DNA of 64,000 bases from Thermus thermamylovorans. Lineage in GTDB: Bacteria; Deinococcota; Deinococci; Deinococcales; Thermaceae. A program made the translations under genes and the position numbers. The DNA is taken from positions 186,001-250,000 of the forward strand of contig NZ_SIJL01000001.1 of NCBI RefSeq assembly GCF_004307015.1. The letters run 5' to 3'. Positions 48,453 to 56,548 of the stretch are shown piece by piece. The number at the start of each line of letters is the position of its first letter. Position 1 is the first letter of the stretch. Below the pieces are notes generated by a model. That model was not told the origin of the DNA. It did no database searches and saw nothing but the letters and a program-made list of their open reading frames with translations.

Positions 48453-50141
48453 TTACCAGACCCGCATCCCCGGCACGGGGTTCATGTTGGTGAAGAGCTG
48501 GACCAGGGTGGGCAGGTAGGCCAGGGCCACCAGGATCACCGCCAGGGCGAACCAGAACCAGACCCGGTCCATGAGGGCCACCATCCGGCCCTGCCCGTTG
48601 GAGAGCACCTCGGTAAAGGGCACCTCGCTTTCCGCCACCGCTACCTCGCGTCGGCCTTGGAGGAGGAGGGCGAAGAGGGCGTAGAAGAAGAAGGCGATGG
48701 CCGCCAGGAGGATGATCCCCGATAGGACGTTGAAGACCATGGGCACGGCCGTGTGGGCATAGGCGTCGGGGACTTCGGCGATGTAGGAGCGCCGGGGCAC
48801 GAAGAGGAGGCCCTGCCAGTGCAGTCCTACCGCCATCACCATCATCCCCACGAACCAGAGCCAGACCCCGGCCAGGCCCGCCTTGCGGATGGGCTCGCTG
48901 AGGGGCTTGCCCGTGAGGTGGGGGATGAGCCAGAACACCGCCCCCATCATGGTCATGGTGACCAGGGTGCCCACCTGGAGGTGGAAGTGGCCGGGCACCC
49001 AGGCGGTGTTGTGCACCACGTAGTTCAGGCTGTAGCTGGCGTTCACGATCCCGCCCGCCCCGCCGGGGATGAAGGCGATGAGGCCCAGGACCGGGGCCAC
49101 GAAGGCGGGGTTATGCCAGGGCAGGACGGGGATCCAGCCGAAAAGGCCTTTCCCCCCGCGGTTGCGCCCTGCCAGCTCCAGGCTGGCGGCGATGGTGAAG
49201 GCGGTGATCAGGCTGGGCACCGCCACGAACAGGGTGAGAACCGCGTGGACGAACTTCCAGGTGGGGTCGATCCCGGGGTCGGCGTACTGGTGGTGGAAGC
49301 CCACGGGTACGGAGAAGAGGAGGAAGAGGAGGAAGACGAGCCGCGCCAGGGGGTCGGAGATGAGCTTGCCCCCGGCGATCCTGGGCAGGACCAGGTAGAG
49401 GAGGGCGTAGGCGGGCAGGAGCCAGAAGTAGACGATGGGGTGGCCCGTCCACCAGAAGAGGGTGCGGGCCAGGAGGGGGTCCACCCCCTGGATCAGGCCG
49501 AAGGACCAGGGGATGAGGAAGAACACCGCCTCCACCACCAGGCCCAAGGAGGCCAGGAACCACATGAGCCAGAAGGTCACGGCCATGTAGGTGGCCAAGG
49601 GGGTGACCTTCCCGGGGTGGAGCTTGCGGAAGCGGAGCCACATCCCCAGGACCATGAGGCCCACCACCAGGCTGGCGGCCACGAAGACCGTGGCCCCCAG
49701 GTAGAAGGCCCAGTGGCCCTGGAGGGGCGGGTAGAAGGTGTAGAGGACGCTGGCCTCGTTGGCCAGGAGGGGCCAGGCGGCCAGGAGGAGGCCGCCAAAG
49801 GCCATCCACCAGGCGATCCAGCCCAGGGCCAGGTTGGGCTTGACCCCCAAGGGGGCGAGTTCCCGTGCCGGCAGGTAGAACATGATGGCCATGGCCATGA
49901 GCTGGGTGAACACGATGGCGTTCAAGACCCCATGGAGGGTGAGGCCCTGGTAATAGGACTGGACGAAGGGGAGGAGGCGCTTAAGGAGGGGGTAGGCGTC
50001 CACATTGCCGTAGTTCAGGGCCTGGAAGGGGCCGAAGAGGCTGCCCACCAGGAGGGCGATGAAGCCCAGGGTGAGGTAGTAGAGGGTGAGCTTCTTCTCC
50101 GGGTGGGACGCGTATACCTGGGGTAGGCCGCGCACCGCCAT
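48453..50141 (-). CDS. cbaA: ba3-type cytochrome c oxidase subunit I
   Basis: The 562-residue heme-copper oxidase subunit is of the B family. It has the low-spin heme b ligands H70 (LTLHGVLN) and H387, the heme a3 ligand H385 (VPGHFHLQVG), CuB ligands H234, H283 and H284, and Y238 in WTGHPIVYFW for the His-Tyr cross-link. Positions are one or two residues off the T. thermophilus numbering. Like that enzyme it has 13 membrane segments. It reduces O2 to water and pumps protons, mainly at low oxygen. The start is 1 nt after the subunit II stop. Confidence 0.97.
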   Translation of the reverse strand: MAVRGLPQVYASHPEKKLTLYYLTLGFIALLVGSLFGPFQALNYGNVDAYPLLKRLLPFVQSYYQGLTLHGVLNAIVFTQLMAMAIMFYLPARELAPLGVKPNLALGWIAWWMAFGGLLLAAWPLLANEASVLYTFYPPLQGHWAFYLGATVFVAASLVVGLMVLGMWLRFRKLHPGKVTPLATYMAVTFWLMWFLASLGLVVEAVFFLIPWSFGLIQGVDPLLARTLFWWTGHPIVYFWLLPAYALLYLVLPRIAGGKLISDPLARLVFLLFLLFSVPVGFHHQYADPGIDPTWKFVHAVLTLFVAVPSLITAFTIAASLELAGRNRGGKGLFGWIPVLPWHNPAFVAPVLGLIAFIPGGAGGIVNASYSLNYVVHNTAWVPGHFHLQVGTLVTMTMMGAVFWLIPHLTGKPLSEPIRKAGLAGVWLWFVGMMVMAVGLHWQGLLFVPRRSYIAEVPDAYAHTAVPMVFNVLSGIILLAAIAFFFYALFALLLQGRREVAVAESEVPFTEVLSNGQGRMVALMDRVWFWFALAVILVALAYLPTLVQLFTNMNPVPGMRVW

Positions 50142-50142
50142 G

Positions 50143-50697
50143 CTAGTTCACCTCCGCTTTGCCCGTCAGGGCGGCGAACTCCTCGGGCTCCACCACCCTC
50201 ACCGCACCGAACATGCGGTGGTGCCCGATGCCGCAGTACTGGTTGCAGATGATCCGGTATTCCCCGGCCTCGCGGAAGGTGTAGCGGACGATGGCCACGT
50301 GCCCGGGGAGCACCTCGACGTTGACGTTGGTCCCCTCGATGTGGAAGCCGTGAAGCACGTCGGGGCTAGTCACCTTGAAGACGATCTCCGCACCCTTGGG
50401 CACCACCACGGGGTTAGGCAGGTAGCCGAAGGTGAAGGCCAACACGTGGGCGGTGTACTGGTTGGGCCCGGTCTGGACCACCGCCCGCTCCGGGTCGGCC
50501 CAGGGGCCTTCGAAGCGCACCGTGGCCGGGTCCACCAGCTCCAGTTCCCCCACGGGCACCACCCCGCGCAGACCGTGGTTGGCCAGGGTGAAGGCGATGA
50601 TGGCGATGAAGAGGAGGACCATGGCCAGGGCAAAGCCAATCCAGGCCTTCTCGTAGCGCTCCAGGATGTGGTGTAGCTGCTTCTCCCGATCCGTCAT
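50143..50697 (-). CDS. cbaB: ba3-type cytochrome c oxidase subunit II (CuA)
   Basis: The 184-residue protein has one N-terminal membrane anchor (about 18-40) and a periplasmic cupredoxin domain. CuA ligands are H116 (VLHGFH), C151, C155, H159 and M162 in CNQYCGIGHHRMF, each two residues after the T. thermophilus positions. It takes electrons from cytochrome c552. The C terminus is about 14 residues longer than in T. thermophilus. The ATG at 50697 starts MTDREKQLHH; a longer frame to 50736 covers the small subunit gene and is rejected. Confidence 0.97.
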   Translation of the reverse strand: MTDREKQLHHILERYEKAWIGFALAMVLLFIAIIAFTLANHGLRGVVPVGELELVDPATVRFEGPWADPERAVVQTGPNQYTAHVLAFTFGYLPNPVVVPKGAEIVFKVTSPDVLHGFHIEGTNVNVEVLPGHVAIVRYTFREAGEYRIICNQYCGIGHHRMFGAVRVVEPEEFAALTGKAEVN

Positions 50698-50701
50698 ACC
50701 C

Positions 50702-50806
50702 TTACCCCCTAGCGAAGAGCAGGGCGAGAACCCCAAAGAAGAAGACCAGGATCACCCCTGTGAGCACTGCGATCACCATCAGGGCACCGACCGGTTTTTC
50801 CTCCAT
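50702..50806 (-). CDS. cbaD: ba3-type cytochrome c oxidase subunit IIa (34 residues)
   Basis: A 34-residue frame starting MEEKPVGALMVIAVLTGVIL and ending LALLFARG has a single membrane helix. It matches the known T. thermophilus subunit IIa, which begins MEEKP and ends FARG. In the ba3 structure this helix fills the place of a helix missing from subunit [15 protein letters not shown] precedes the ATG and the stop lies 4 nt before cbaB. It is below usual gene-calling length limits. Confidence 0.95.
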   Translation of the reverse strand: MEEKPVGALMVIAVLTGVILVFFFGVLALLFARG

Positions 50807-50842
50807 ACCTTCCTCCCTCCACGGCTGCCGCATACGGGTTCC

Positions 50843-50872
50843 ATGTTAGCCAAGGCTGAGGGAGAGGGAGAA
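50843..50872 (-). promoter_or_regulatory. Possible promoter of the ba3 operon
   Basis: TTCTCC (50867-50872), 18 nt, TAACAT (50843-50848) on the minus strand. It is the best candidate in the 181-bp gap before cbaD but is a weak match. An inverted CTGC-AAAAC-GCAG lies farther upstream. Confidence 0.3.
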
Positions 50873-50942
50873 GTACATTTGTCCCTTATTAAGCGAAAGT
50901 CGAGTCCTTGGCCCTGCGTTTTGCAGAGTACCCCGGGGTGGT

Positions 50943-50973
50943 AAAAGCGGGGGCGGGCCTTTGGCCCGCCCCC
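50943..50973 (-). terminator. Intrinsic terminator of mglBA
   Basis: A perfect 11-bp GC stem (50949-50959 with 50963-50973) and a 3-nt loop, followed on the minus strand by GCTTTT. Confidence 0.75.
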
Positions 50974-50987
50974 AGGGACCCCGCCTT

Positions 50988-51578
50988 TCAGGCCCCGCTT
51001 CCCACCCGGGCCAGAACCAGGCGGCTCACCTCCTTCAGGGTCTCGAAGACCCCTCGCCCCTCGGTGGCCACCGCCTCGAAGACGGGAAAGCGTCCCCCCG
51101 GGTCCACCACCGCCCGTACCATCTCCACCGGAAGGGCGTCGGGCAGGTCCCGCTTGTTGACCTGGAGCACCACCGGGAGGTCCTCCACCTTGAGGCCGTA
51201 CTCCGCCAGGTTCTCCCGCATGTTGCGCATGCTCTCGGCGTTGGCCCGCAGGCGGTTGGGGGCGGAGTCGGCCACGAAGACGATCCCGTCCACCCCCCGT
51301 AGGATCAGCTTGCGGCTGGCGTTGTAGAAGACCTGACCCGGCACGGTGTAGAGGTGAAAGCGCGTCCGGAAGCCCTTGACCTCCCCCAGGTCCAGGGGGA
51401 GGAAGTCAAAAAAGAGGGTGCGCTCGTCCTCGGTGGCCAGGGAGACCATCTCCCCCTTGCGCCCTTCGGGGATTCTCCCGTAGACCCACTTGAGGTTGGT
51501 GGTTTTCCCGGAAAGCCCCGGCCCGTAGTAGACGATCTTGAAGTTGATCTCGCGGTTGGCGAAGTTGATGGTGCTCAT
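50988..51578 (-). CDS. mglA: MglA, Ras-like polarity GTPase
   Basis: The 196-residue small GTPase has P-loop [35 protein letters not shown] (switch II, with T-V-P-G in place of D-x-x-G) and the base-recognition NKRD. These are the features of bacterial MglA. It defines the leading pole and controls type IV pilus-driven motility; Thermus twitches with such pili. The start is 1 nt after mglB, its GTPase-activating partner. Confidence 0.96.
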   Translation of the reverse strand: MSTINFANREINFKIVYYGPGLSGKTTNLKWVYGRIPEGRKGEMVSLATEDERTLFFDFLPLDLGEVKGFRTRFHLYTVPGQVFYNASRKLILRGVDGIVFVADSAPNRLRANAESMRNMRENLAEYGLKVEDLPVVLQVNKRDLPDALPVEMVRAVVDPGGRFPVFEAVATEGRGVFETLKEVSRLVLARVGSGA

Positions 51579-51579
51579 G

Positions 51580-52071
51580 CTAGTTGCCCAAGAGCTCGTC
51601 CAGGATGGCCTTGGCCTCTTCCCGGTACTGGGTGTCCAGGTTGAGTTTGGGCGGGTGGGCCAGGGCTTCCCCGGCGATCCTGGCCAAGGCCTCCGCCGCC
51701 CGTTTGCCGTAGAGCTTCACCTTGCCCAGGGGGGCGTTTTCGTCGAAGACCAGGAGGAGGAGGGCGTGTTCCCCCGCCTCGTCCACGTAAAGGCCCATGC
51801 GCTCCCCCTGGTGGACGAGCTCCTGGAAGCGGGCTTCCCCCAGGAGCTTGGCCAGGGCCTGGGTGGCGGCGGCGTTGCCCGCCGCCAGGGTAGCCAGGGA
51901 GTCCAGAGGCGGTGGCTTGGGGGCCCAGAGGGCTTCCTTGTGGGCCAGGACGAAGCCCTTGCGGTCGATGAGGAGGGCGTAGCGGGCCCCGGTTTCCCGC
52001 AGGGTCTCCTCCAGAAGGGCGAGGGCTCGGGCGTACAGGTCCCCGTAGAGGACCAGGGAAGGCTCCACCAT
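51580..52071 (-). CDS. mglB: MglB, roadblock/LC7 GTPase-activating partner
   Basis: The 163-residue protein has the roadblock/LC7 fold, with [38 protein letters not shown] and [20 protein letters not shown]. MglB dimers bind MglA and stimulate GTP hydrolysis. It is 17 bp from the divergent peptidase gene. Confidence 0.95.
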   Translation of the reverse strand: MVEPSLVLYGDLYARALALLEETLRETGARYALLIDRKGFVLAHKEALWAPKPPPLDSLATLAAGNAAATQALAKLLGEARFQELVHQGERMGLYVDEAGEHALLLLVFDENAPLGKVKLYGKRAAEALARIAGEALAHPPKLNLDTQYREEAKAILDELLGN

Positions 52072-52088
52072 AGTATGCTCAGTCTATC
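52072..52088. promoter_or_regulatory. Divergent -10 boxes between mglB and the M20 gene
   Basis: The 17-bp gap holds TATGCT (52074-52079, plus) and TAGACT (52081-52086, minus). Each lies exactly 9 nt before the ATG it would serve. There is room for almost no leader on either mRNA. Confidence 0.5.
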
Positions 52089-53414
52089 ATGGACGGGTTT
52101 TTGCAGGAGGCCAAGGGTCTTCTGGCCGAGCTCGTGGCCCTGCCCACGGTGAGCGCGGAGGGAAGGGCCCTGGAGGCGGGGGCGGCCAAGGTGGCGGAGC
52201 TCCTCGAGGGTCTGGGCCTGAGGGCAGAGCTCCACGAGGGCTACGGCCCTCCGGTGGTCTACGCCGAGGGTGGGGAGGGGGAAAAGGCCCTCCTTTTTTA
52301 CAACCACTACGATGTGCAGCCCGCGGATCCCCTGGAGCTTTGGGAGACGGACCCCTTCCGGCTGGTGGAGCGGAACGGGGCCTGGTACGGCCGGGGAGCC
52401 CTGGACGATAAGGGGGAGCTGGTGGCCCGCCTGGTGGCCCTCAGGCTCTTCCGGGAGCGGCACGGCTTCCTGCCCCGGGTGAAGTTCGTGGTGGAGGGGG
52501 AGGAGGAGGTGGGGAGCCCCCACCTGGAGGCCTATGTGCGGGACCGTGCCGAGGCCCTGCGGGCCCAGGCCATCGTCTGGGAGGCGGGGGGCGTGGACGC
52601 CAAGGGGAGGCCCTTCCTCTACGCGGGCCTCAAGGGGATCGTGGCCCTGGAGCTGAGGGTGCGCACCGCGGCCTCGGATCTCCACTCCTCCTACGGGGTG
52701 GTGGTGGAGAACCCCATCTACCGCTTGGCCGCCGCCTTGGCCTCCTTGCGGGACGCCGAGGGCAGGGTCCTGATCCCCAGCTTCTACGACCGGGTCCGCC
52801 CCCTTACCCCCCTGGAGCGGGAGGCCCTGGCGGAGATCCCCGATGAGACCGAGGCCTTGAGGGCGGCCCTCGGGGTGCGGGGCTTTCTGGGGGGGGCGGA
52901 GGGCCCGGAGCTCTACGGACGGCTTTTCACCGAGCCCTGCGTGAACCTGAACGGGTTCCACGCGGGCTACGGGGGCCCGGGTTCCAAGACCGTGCTCCCG
53001 GCGGAGGCCTTCGCCAAGCTGGACTTCCGCCTGGTGCCCGACCAGGACCCCGAGGAGGTCCCGGGGCTCCTGCGCCGCCACCTCGAGGCCCACGGCTTTC
53101 ACGACGTGGAGGTGGTGGTCCTGGAGAAGGGGGAGCGCCCGGCCCGCTCCGACCTCGCCCACCCCTTCGTGGGCCTGGCCCGGCGGGCCCTGGAGGAGGC
53201 CTTCGGCCAGAAGCCGGTCCTCTACCCCAACATGGCGGGCTCGGGGCCCATGCACCCTTTCCTCCACCACCTGAAGGCCCCTGCAGTGGGCCTGGGGGTG
53301 GGGTACCCCGGGAGCCGGGTGCACGGTCCGGGCGAGCACGTGCGCGTCCAGGACTTTGAGCGGGGCACCCTGGCCCTCCTGCGCCTCTTGGAGCTTTACT
53401 TCCTGGGCCGCTGA
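52089..53414 (+). CDS. M20 family metallopeptidase (dipeptidase type)
   Basis: The 441-residue enzyme has the M20 zinc motifs YNHYDVQPADPL, WYGRGALDDKGELVA and VVEGEEEVGSPHL, where EE is the catalytic pair. A dimerisation domain (about 185-330) with DLHSSYG follows, and a C-terminal histidine lies in RVHGPGEH. This is the dipeptidase/carnosinase-like subfamily that releases amino acids in the cytoplasm. It is divergent from mglB. Confidence 0.92.
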   Translation: MDGFLQEAKGLLAELVALPTVSAEGRALEAGAAKVAELLEGLGLRAELHEGYGPPVVYAEGGEGEKALLFYNHYDVQPADPLELWETDPFRLVERNGAWYGRGALDDKGELVARLVALRLFRERHGFLPRVKFVVEGEEEVGSPHLEAYVRDRAEALRAQAIVWEAGGVDAKGRPFLYAGLKGIVALELRVRTAASDLHSSYGVVVENPIYRLAAALASLRDAEGRVLIPSFYDRVRPLTPLEREALAEIPDETEALRAALGVRGFLGGAEGPELYGRLFTEPCVNLNGFHAGYGGPGSKTVLPAEAFAKLDFRLVPDQDPEEVPGLLRRHLEAHGFHDVEVVVLEKGERPARSDLAHPFVGLARRALEEAFGQKPVLYPNMAGSGPMHPFLHHLKAPAVGLGVGYPGSRVHGPGEHVRVQDFERGTLALLRLLELYFLGR

Positions 53415-53427
53415 GGGGGACCTCGGC

Positions 53428-53433
53428 TAGACT
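53428..53433 (+). promoter_or_regulatory. -10 box of speB
   Basis: TAGACT, 8 nt before the speB ATG at 53442. Confidence 0.45.
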
Positions 53434-53441
53434 CTTGGGGT

Positions 53442-54311
53442 ATGCGCCTTCCCTTCGGCGAGCGCGACGTCCCTTACAGGGAGGCCCGGGTGGTGGTCCT
53501 GCCCGTGCCCTACGACCTCTCCCTCTCCTTCCTCCCCGGGGCCCGGCGGGGCCCGGAGGCCATCCTCCTGGCGAGCCGGGAGCTGGAGCCCTTTCTCCTG
53601 GAGCTTGGGGTGGCCCCGGAGGAGGTGGGGATCCACGCGGCGGAGGCCGTGCCCTTCGTGGCGGGGAGCGCCGAGGAGAGCCATGCCCTCATCCGGGAAG
53701 CGGCCCTTGCCCACCTGCGGGCGGGGAAGTTTTTGGTCTCCTTGGGGGGGGACCACTCCATCGCCCATCCCCTGGTCCTGGCCCACCGGGAGGCCCTGGG
53801 GGAGTTCTCCCTCCTCCACATCGACGCCCACGCGGACCTCTACCCCGAGTGGCAGGGCTCGGCCTACTCCCACGCCTCCCCCTTTTACCGCCTCCTGCAG
53901 GAGGGCTTTCCCCTGGTGCAGGTGGGCCTCCGGGCCATGGATCGGGACGCCTTGGCCCTGGTCCGGGAGCGGGGGGTGGCCCTCTTCCCCGCCCACCGCA
54001 TCCACCGGCAGGGCCTTCCCCTGGGGGAGATCCTGGGGGCCCTGGGGGAACGGGTCTACCTCAGCTTTGACTTCGACGCCCTGGACCCCGCGGTGATGCC
54101 CAGCGTGGGCACACCCCTCCCCGGGGGGCTCTCCTACCGCCAGGCGGTGGACCTTCTGGAAGCCGTCTTCCGGGAGAAGGAGGTGGTGGGGATGGAGTTC
54201 GTGGAGCTTTCCCCCAACGGCCAGTTCCACGCGGAGATGACCGCGGCCCAGCTGGTGTACCACGCCATCGGCCTCAAGGGGCTGCAGGCGGGCTGGCTCG
54301 GGCCGGGCTAG
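53442..54311 (+). CDS. speB: Agmatinase-family ureohydrolase (SpeB)
   Basis: The 289-residue binuclear manganese ureohydrolase has VSLGGDHSIAHPLV, HIDAHADLYPEW and LSFDFDALDPAVMP with all metal ligands. In T. thermophilus the orthologue acts on N1-aminopropylagmatine rather than agmatine, releasing urea to make spermidine, and I expect the same here. Arginine decarboxylase and SpeE are not in the window. A terminator follows its stop. Confidence 0.92.
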   Translation: MRLPFGERDVPYREARVVVLPVPYDLSLSFLPGARRGPEAILLASRELEPFLLELGVAPEEVGIHAAEAVPFVAGSAEESHALIREAALAHLRAGKFLVSLGGDHSIAHPLVLAHREALGEFSLLHIDAHADLYPEWQGSAYSHASPFYRLLQEGFPLVQVGLRAMDRDALALVRERGVALFPAHRIHRQGLPLGEILGALGERVYLSFDFDALDPAVMPSVGTPLPGGLSYRQAVDLLEAVFREKEVVGMEFVELSPNGQFHAEMTAAQLVYHAIGLKGLQAGWLGPG

Positions 54312-54313
54312 AT

Positions 54314-54332
54314 CCCGCCGGGCGCGGGTTTT
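54314..54332 (+). terminator. Intrinsic terminator after speB
   Basis: CCCGC/GCGGG (54314-54318 with 54324-54328) around a 5-nt loop, followed by TTTT. Confidence 0.6.
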
Positions 54333-54336
54333 GCGG

Positions 54337-54342
54337 TAGCCT
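54337..54342 (+). promoter_or_regulatory. -10 box for the 54-residue membrane protein
   Basis: TAGCCT, 6 nt before the ATG at 54349, just after the speB terminator. Confidence 0.45.
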
Positions 54343-54348
54343 GGAGCC

Positions 54349-54513
54349 ATGCGGGCTTTTCTCGATAACCTTCCCGCTCTTTTCCTGGCCCTGGCCTTCG
54401 GCGCCGCCCTCTTCGGCCTCCTGGCCCGGCTTTTGGGGGTGCGCCGGGTCTGGCCCTTCTTCCTCCTGGCCTTGCTCTTCCTGACCCTGGCCCTCTGGGC
54501 CGGGCTAGAATAG
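54349..54513 (+). CDS. Small two-helix membrane protein (54 residues)
   Basis: The frame starts MRAFLDNLPALFLALAFGAA, continues to a loop LGVRRVWPF and ends with a second hydrophobic stretch (FFLLALLFLTLALWAG). It has two membrane helices joined by a short basic loop. No family recognised. A terminator, a -10 box at leaderless distance and the tight fit before the next gene support it as real. Confidence 0.6.
   Translation: MRAFLDNLPALFLALAFGAALFGLLARLLGVRRVWPFFLLALLFLTLALWAGLE
54506..54511 (+). promoter_or_regulatory. -10 box of the quinate-dehydrogenase-like gene
   Basis: TAGAAT overlaps the stop of the 54-residue gene and lies 8 nt before the GTG at 54520. Confidence 0.45.
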
Positions 54514-54519
54514 CCCCTC

Positions 54520-55422
54520 GTGGCCAGGCGCGTGGTTTCCGTTTCCCTGGGGGAAAGCCGCCGTGACTCCGCGGTGGAGGTGGAGCTTTTGGGGGAGAAG
54601 GTGCTCCTGGAAAGGCGGGGGACGGACGGGGATTTCCAGAAGGCCCTCCGCCTCATCGCCGAGCTGGACGGCAAGGTGGACGCCATCGGCCTAGGGGGGA
54701 TCGACCTCTACCTCTTCGCCGGGGGAAGGCGCTACACCATCCGCGATGCCCGGAGGCTCAAGGAGGCCGCCCGGCAAACCCCGGTGGTGGACGGTTCCGG
54801 CCTCAAGCACACCCTGGAGCGCCGGGCGGTGGCCGAGCTTTCCGGGCTGATCGAATGGGAAAAAACCAAGGTGCTCCTGCCCTCGGCCGTGGACCGCTTC
54901 GGCCTGGCCGAGGCCTTGAACCAGGCGGGGGCCAAGGTCCTCTATGGGGACCTCATCTTCGCCCTGGGCCTGCCCATCCCCCTCTACTCCCTCTCCTTCC
55001 TCCAGAAGCTGGCCTTCCTCCTCCTGCCCCTCCTCACCCGGCTTCCCTTCCGCCTCCTCTACCCCACGGGGGAGCGGCAGCGGGGGCGGGCGGTGGACTG
55101 GCGGAGCCGCTACTACCGCTGGGCCGATCTGGTGGCCGGGGACTGGCACTACATCCGCCGGCACATGCCCGACGACATGCGGGGCAAGTCCGTCCTCACC
55201 AACACCACCACCCCGGAGGACGTGGCCTTTCTGCGGGCGTGCGGGGTGCGCCGGCTGATCACCACCACCCCCCGCCTGGGGGGGCGGAGCTTCGGCACCA
55301 ACGTCCTGGAGGCCCTTCTGGTGGCCCTGGCCGGGCGGGAGCTGGGGGAGGAAGACCTCCTCCGGTATATTGACCTCTTAGGGCTTAGGCCCCAGGTGGT
55401 GGACCTTTGGGAGGCGGCATGA
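54520..55422 (+). CDS. Conserved protein of unknown function, often labelled quinate 5-dehydrogenase
   Basis: The 300-residue protein starts at GTG with VVSVSLGESRRDSAVEVELL. The N-terminal half contains AIGLGGIDLYLFAGGRRYTI and PVVDGSGLKHTLERRAV. The middle carries SLSFLQKLAFLLLPLLTRLP, then NTTTPEDVAFLRACGVRRLI and the C-terminal SFGTNVLEALLVALAGR. Similar Deinococcus-Thermus proteins carry a quinate 5-dehydrogenase label, but I see no convincing dinucleotide motif, so that label is weak. The stop overlaps the efp start as ATGA, so translation is coupled to EF-P. Confidence 0.75.
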   Translation: MARRVVSVSLGESRRDSAVEVELLGEKVLLERRGTDGDFQKALRLIAELDGKVDAIGLGGIDLYLFAGGRRYTIRDARRLKEAARQTPVVDGSGLKHTLERRAVAELSGLIEWEKTKVLLPSAVDRFGLAEALNQAGAKVLYGDLIFALGLPIPLYSLSFLQKLAFLLLPLLTRLPFRLLYPTGERQRGRAVDWRSRYYRWADLVAGDWHYIRRHMPDDMRGKSVLTNTTTPEDVAFLRACGVRRLITTTPRLGGRSFGTNVLEALLVALAGRELGEEDLLRYIDLLGLRPQVVDLWEAA

Positions 55423-55973
55423 TCAGCGTGACGGATCTCAGGCCCGGCACCAAGGTGAAGATGGAAGGCGGCTTGTGGGAGTGCGTGGAGTACCAGCACC
55501 AGAAGCTGGGCCGCGGTGGGGCCAAGGTGGTGGCCAAGTTTAAGAACCTGGAAAGCGGGGCCACCATCGAGCGCACCTTCAACTCCGGGGAGAAGCTGGA
55601 GGACATCTACGTGGAGACCCGGGAGCTCCAGTACCTCTACGGGGAGGGGGAGGACCTGGTCTTCATGGACCTCGAGACCTACGAGCAGTTCCACCTGCCA
55701 AAGGGGCAGGTGGAGGCGGCCCGCTTCCTCAAGGAAGGCATGACCGTTCTGGGGGACATGTACGAGGGCCGCCCCCTCAAGATCACCCCCCCCACGGTGG
55801 TGGAGCTCAGGGTGGTGGACACCCCCCCAGGGGTCCGGGGGGACACGGTCTCCGGAGGGAGCAAGCCCGCCACCCTGGAGACGGGGGCGGTGGTCCAGGT
55901 GCCCCTCTTCGTGGAGCCCGGCGAGGTGATCAAGGTGGACACCCGCACCGGCCAGTACGTGGGCCGCGCCTAG
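55419..55973 (+). CDS. efp: Translation elongation factor P
   Basis: The 184-residue, three-domain protein (KOW-like domain plus two OB folds) relieves ribosome stalling at polyproline. It starts [20 protein letters not shown] and has the loop [17 protein letters not shown]32 sits at the tip where E. coli has a beta-lysylated lysine; an arginine tip needs either rhamnosylation or, as in T. thermophilus, no known modification. The window encodes several proline-rich proteins that may depend on it. Confidence 0.97.
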   Translation: MISVTDLRPGTKVKMEGGLWECVEYQHQKLGRGGAKVVAKFKNLESGATIERTFNSGEKLEDIYVETRELQYLYGEGEDLVFMDLETYEQFHLPKGQVEAARFLKEGMTVLGDMYEGRPLKITPPTVVELRVVDTPPGVRGDTVSGGSKPATLETGAVVQVPLFVEPGEVIKVDTRTGQYVGRA

Positions 55974-55984
55974 GAACCCCCGTT

Positions 55985-56003
55985 GCCCCCCAGGGGGCGG
56001 TTT
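55985..56003 (+). terminator. Terminator-like hairpin after efp
   Basis: GCCCCC/GGGGGC (55985-55990 with 55993-55998) with a tight loop, then GG and TTT. Confidence 0.4.
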
Positions 56004-56041
56004 CCCCCGATGGGGTAAGCTTGATCCCACGAGGTGCGCCT

Positions 56042-56548
56042 ATGACGCCCAAGGAGCTTAAGCAGATCCTGCAGGCCCTGGTGGAGCACGGGGTGAACGA
56101 GCTCACCCTGGAGACCCCTGACTACAAGCTCACCGTGCGCCGAGGGGGGGAGGTGCAGGTGGTGGCCGTACCCCAGGCCGTACCCTCCCTGCCCCACCCT
56201 CCGGCCCCCGTGGCCCCGCCCCCCCCCGAGGCCCCCCCGGCTCCCCCCCCTGCGCCGGCCGAGGCCCCAGGGAAGGAGGGGTCCGGGAGGGAAGGGGAGT
56301 GCGCCGGCTGCGTGGAGGTCCGGGCCCCCATCGTGGGCACCTTCTACCGGGCCCCGGCCCCCGATGCCCCCCCTTACGTCAAGGAGGGGGACCGGGTGGA
56401 GAGGGGCCAGGTCCTCTGCATCATCGAGGCCATGAAGCTGATGAACGAGATCGAGTCCGAGGTCTCGGGCATTGTGCGCAAGATTCTGGTGCAGAACGGG
56501 GAGCCCGTGGAGTACGGCCAGTCCCTCTTCCTGATCCAGCCGGTATGA
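56042..56548 (+). CDS. accB: Biotin carboxyl carrier protein of acetyl-CoA carboxylase
   Basis: The 168-residue protein carries biotin on K132 in the motif [13 protein letters not shown]. An N-terminal helical part (about 1-40) is joined by an Ala/Pro-rich linker (about 43-78) to the biotinyl domain, which includes the family thumb segment ([13 protein letters not shown]). The start is the ATG at 56042 after GAGGTGCG; a longer frame to 56021 adds only MIPRGAP. accC follows with an ATGA overlap. Confidence 0.96.
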   Translation: MTPKELKQILQALVEHGVNELTLETPDYKLTVRRGGEVQVVAVPQAVPSLPHPPAPVAPPPPEAPPAPPPAPAEAPGKEGSGREGECAGCVEVRAPIVGTFYRAPAPDAPPYVKEGDRVERGQVLCIIEAMKLMNEIESEVSGIVRKILVQNGEPVEYGQSLFLIQPV

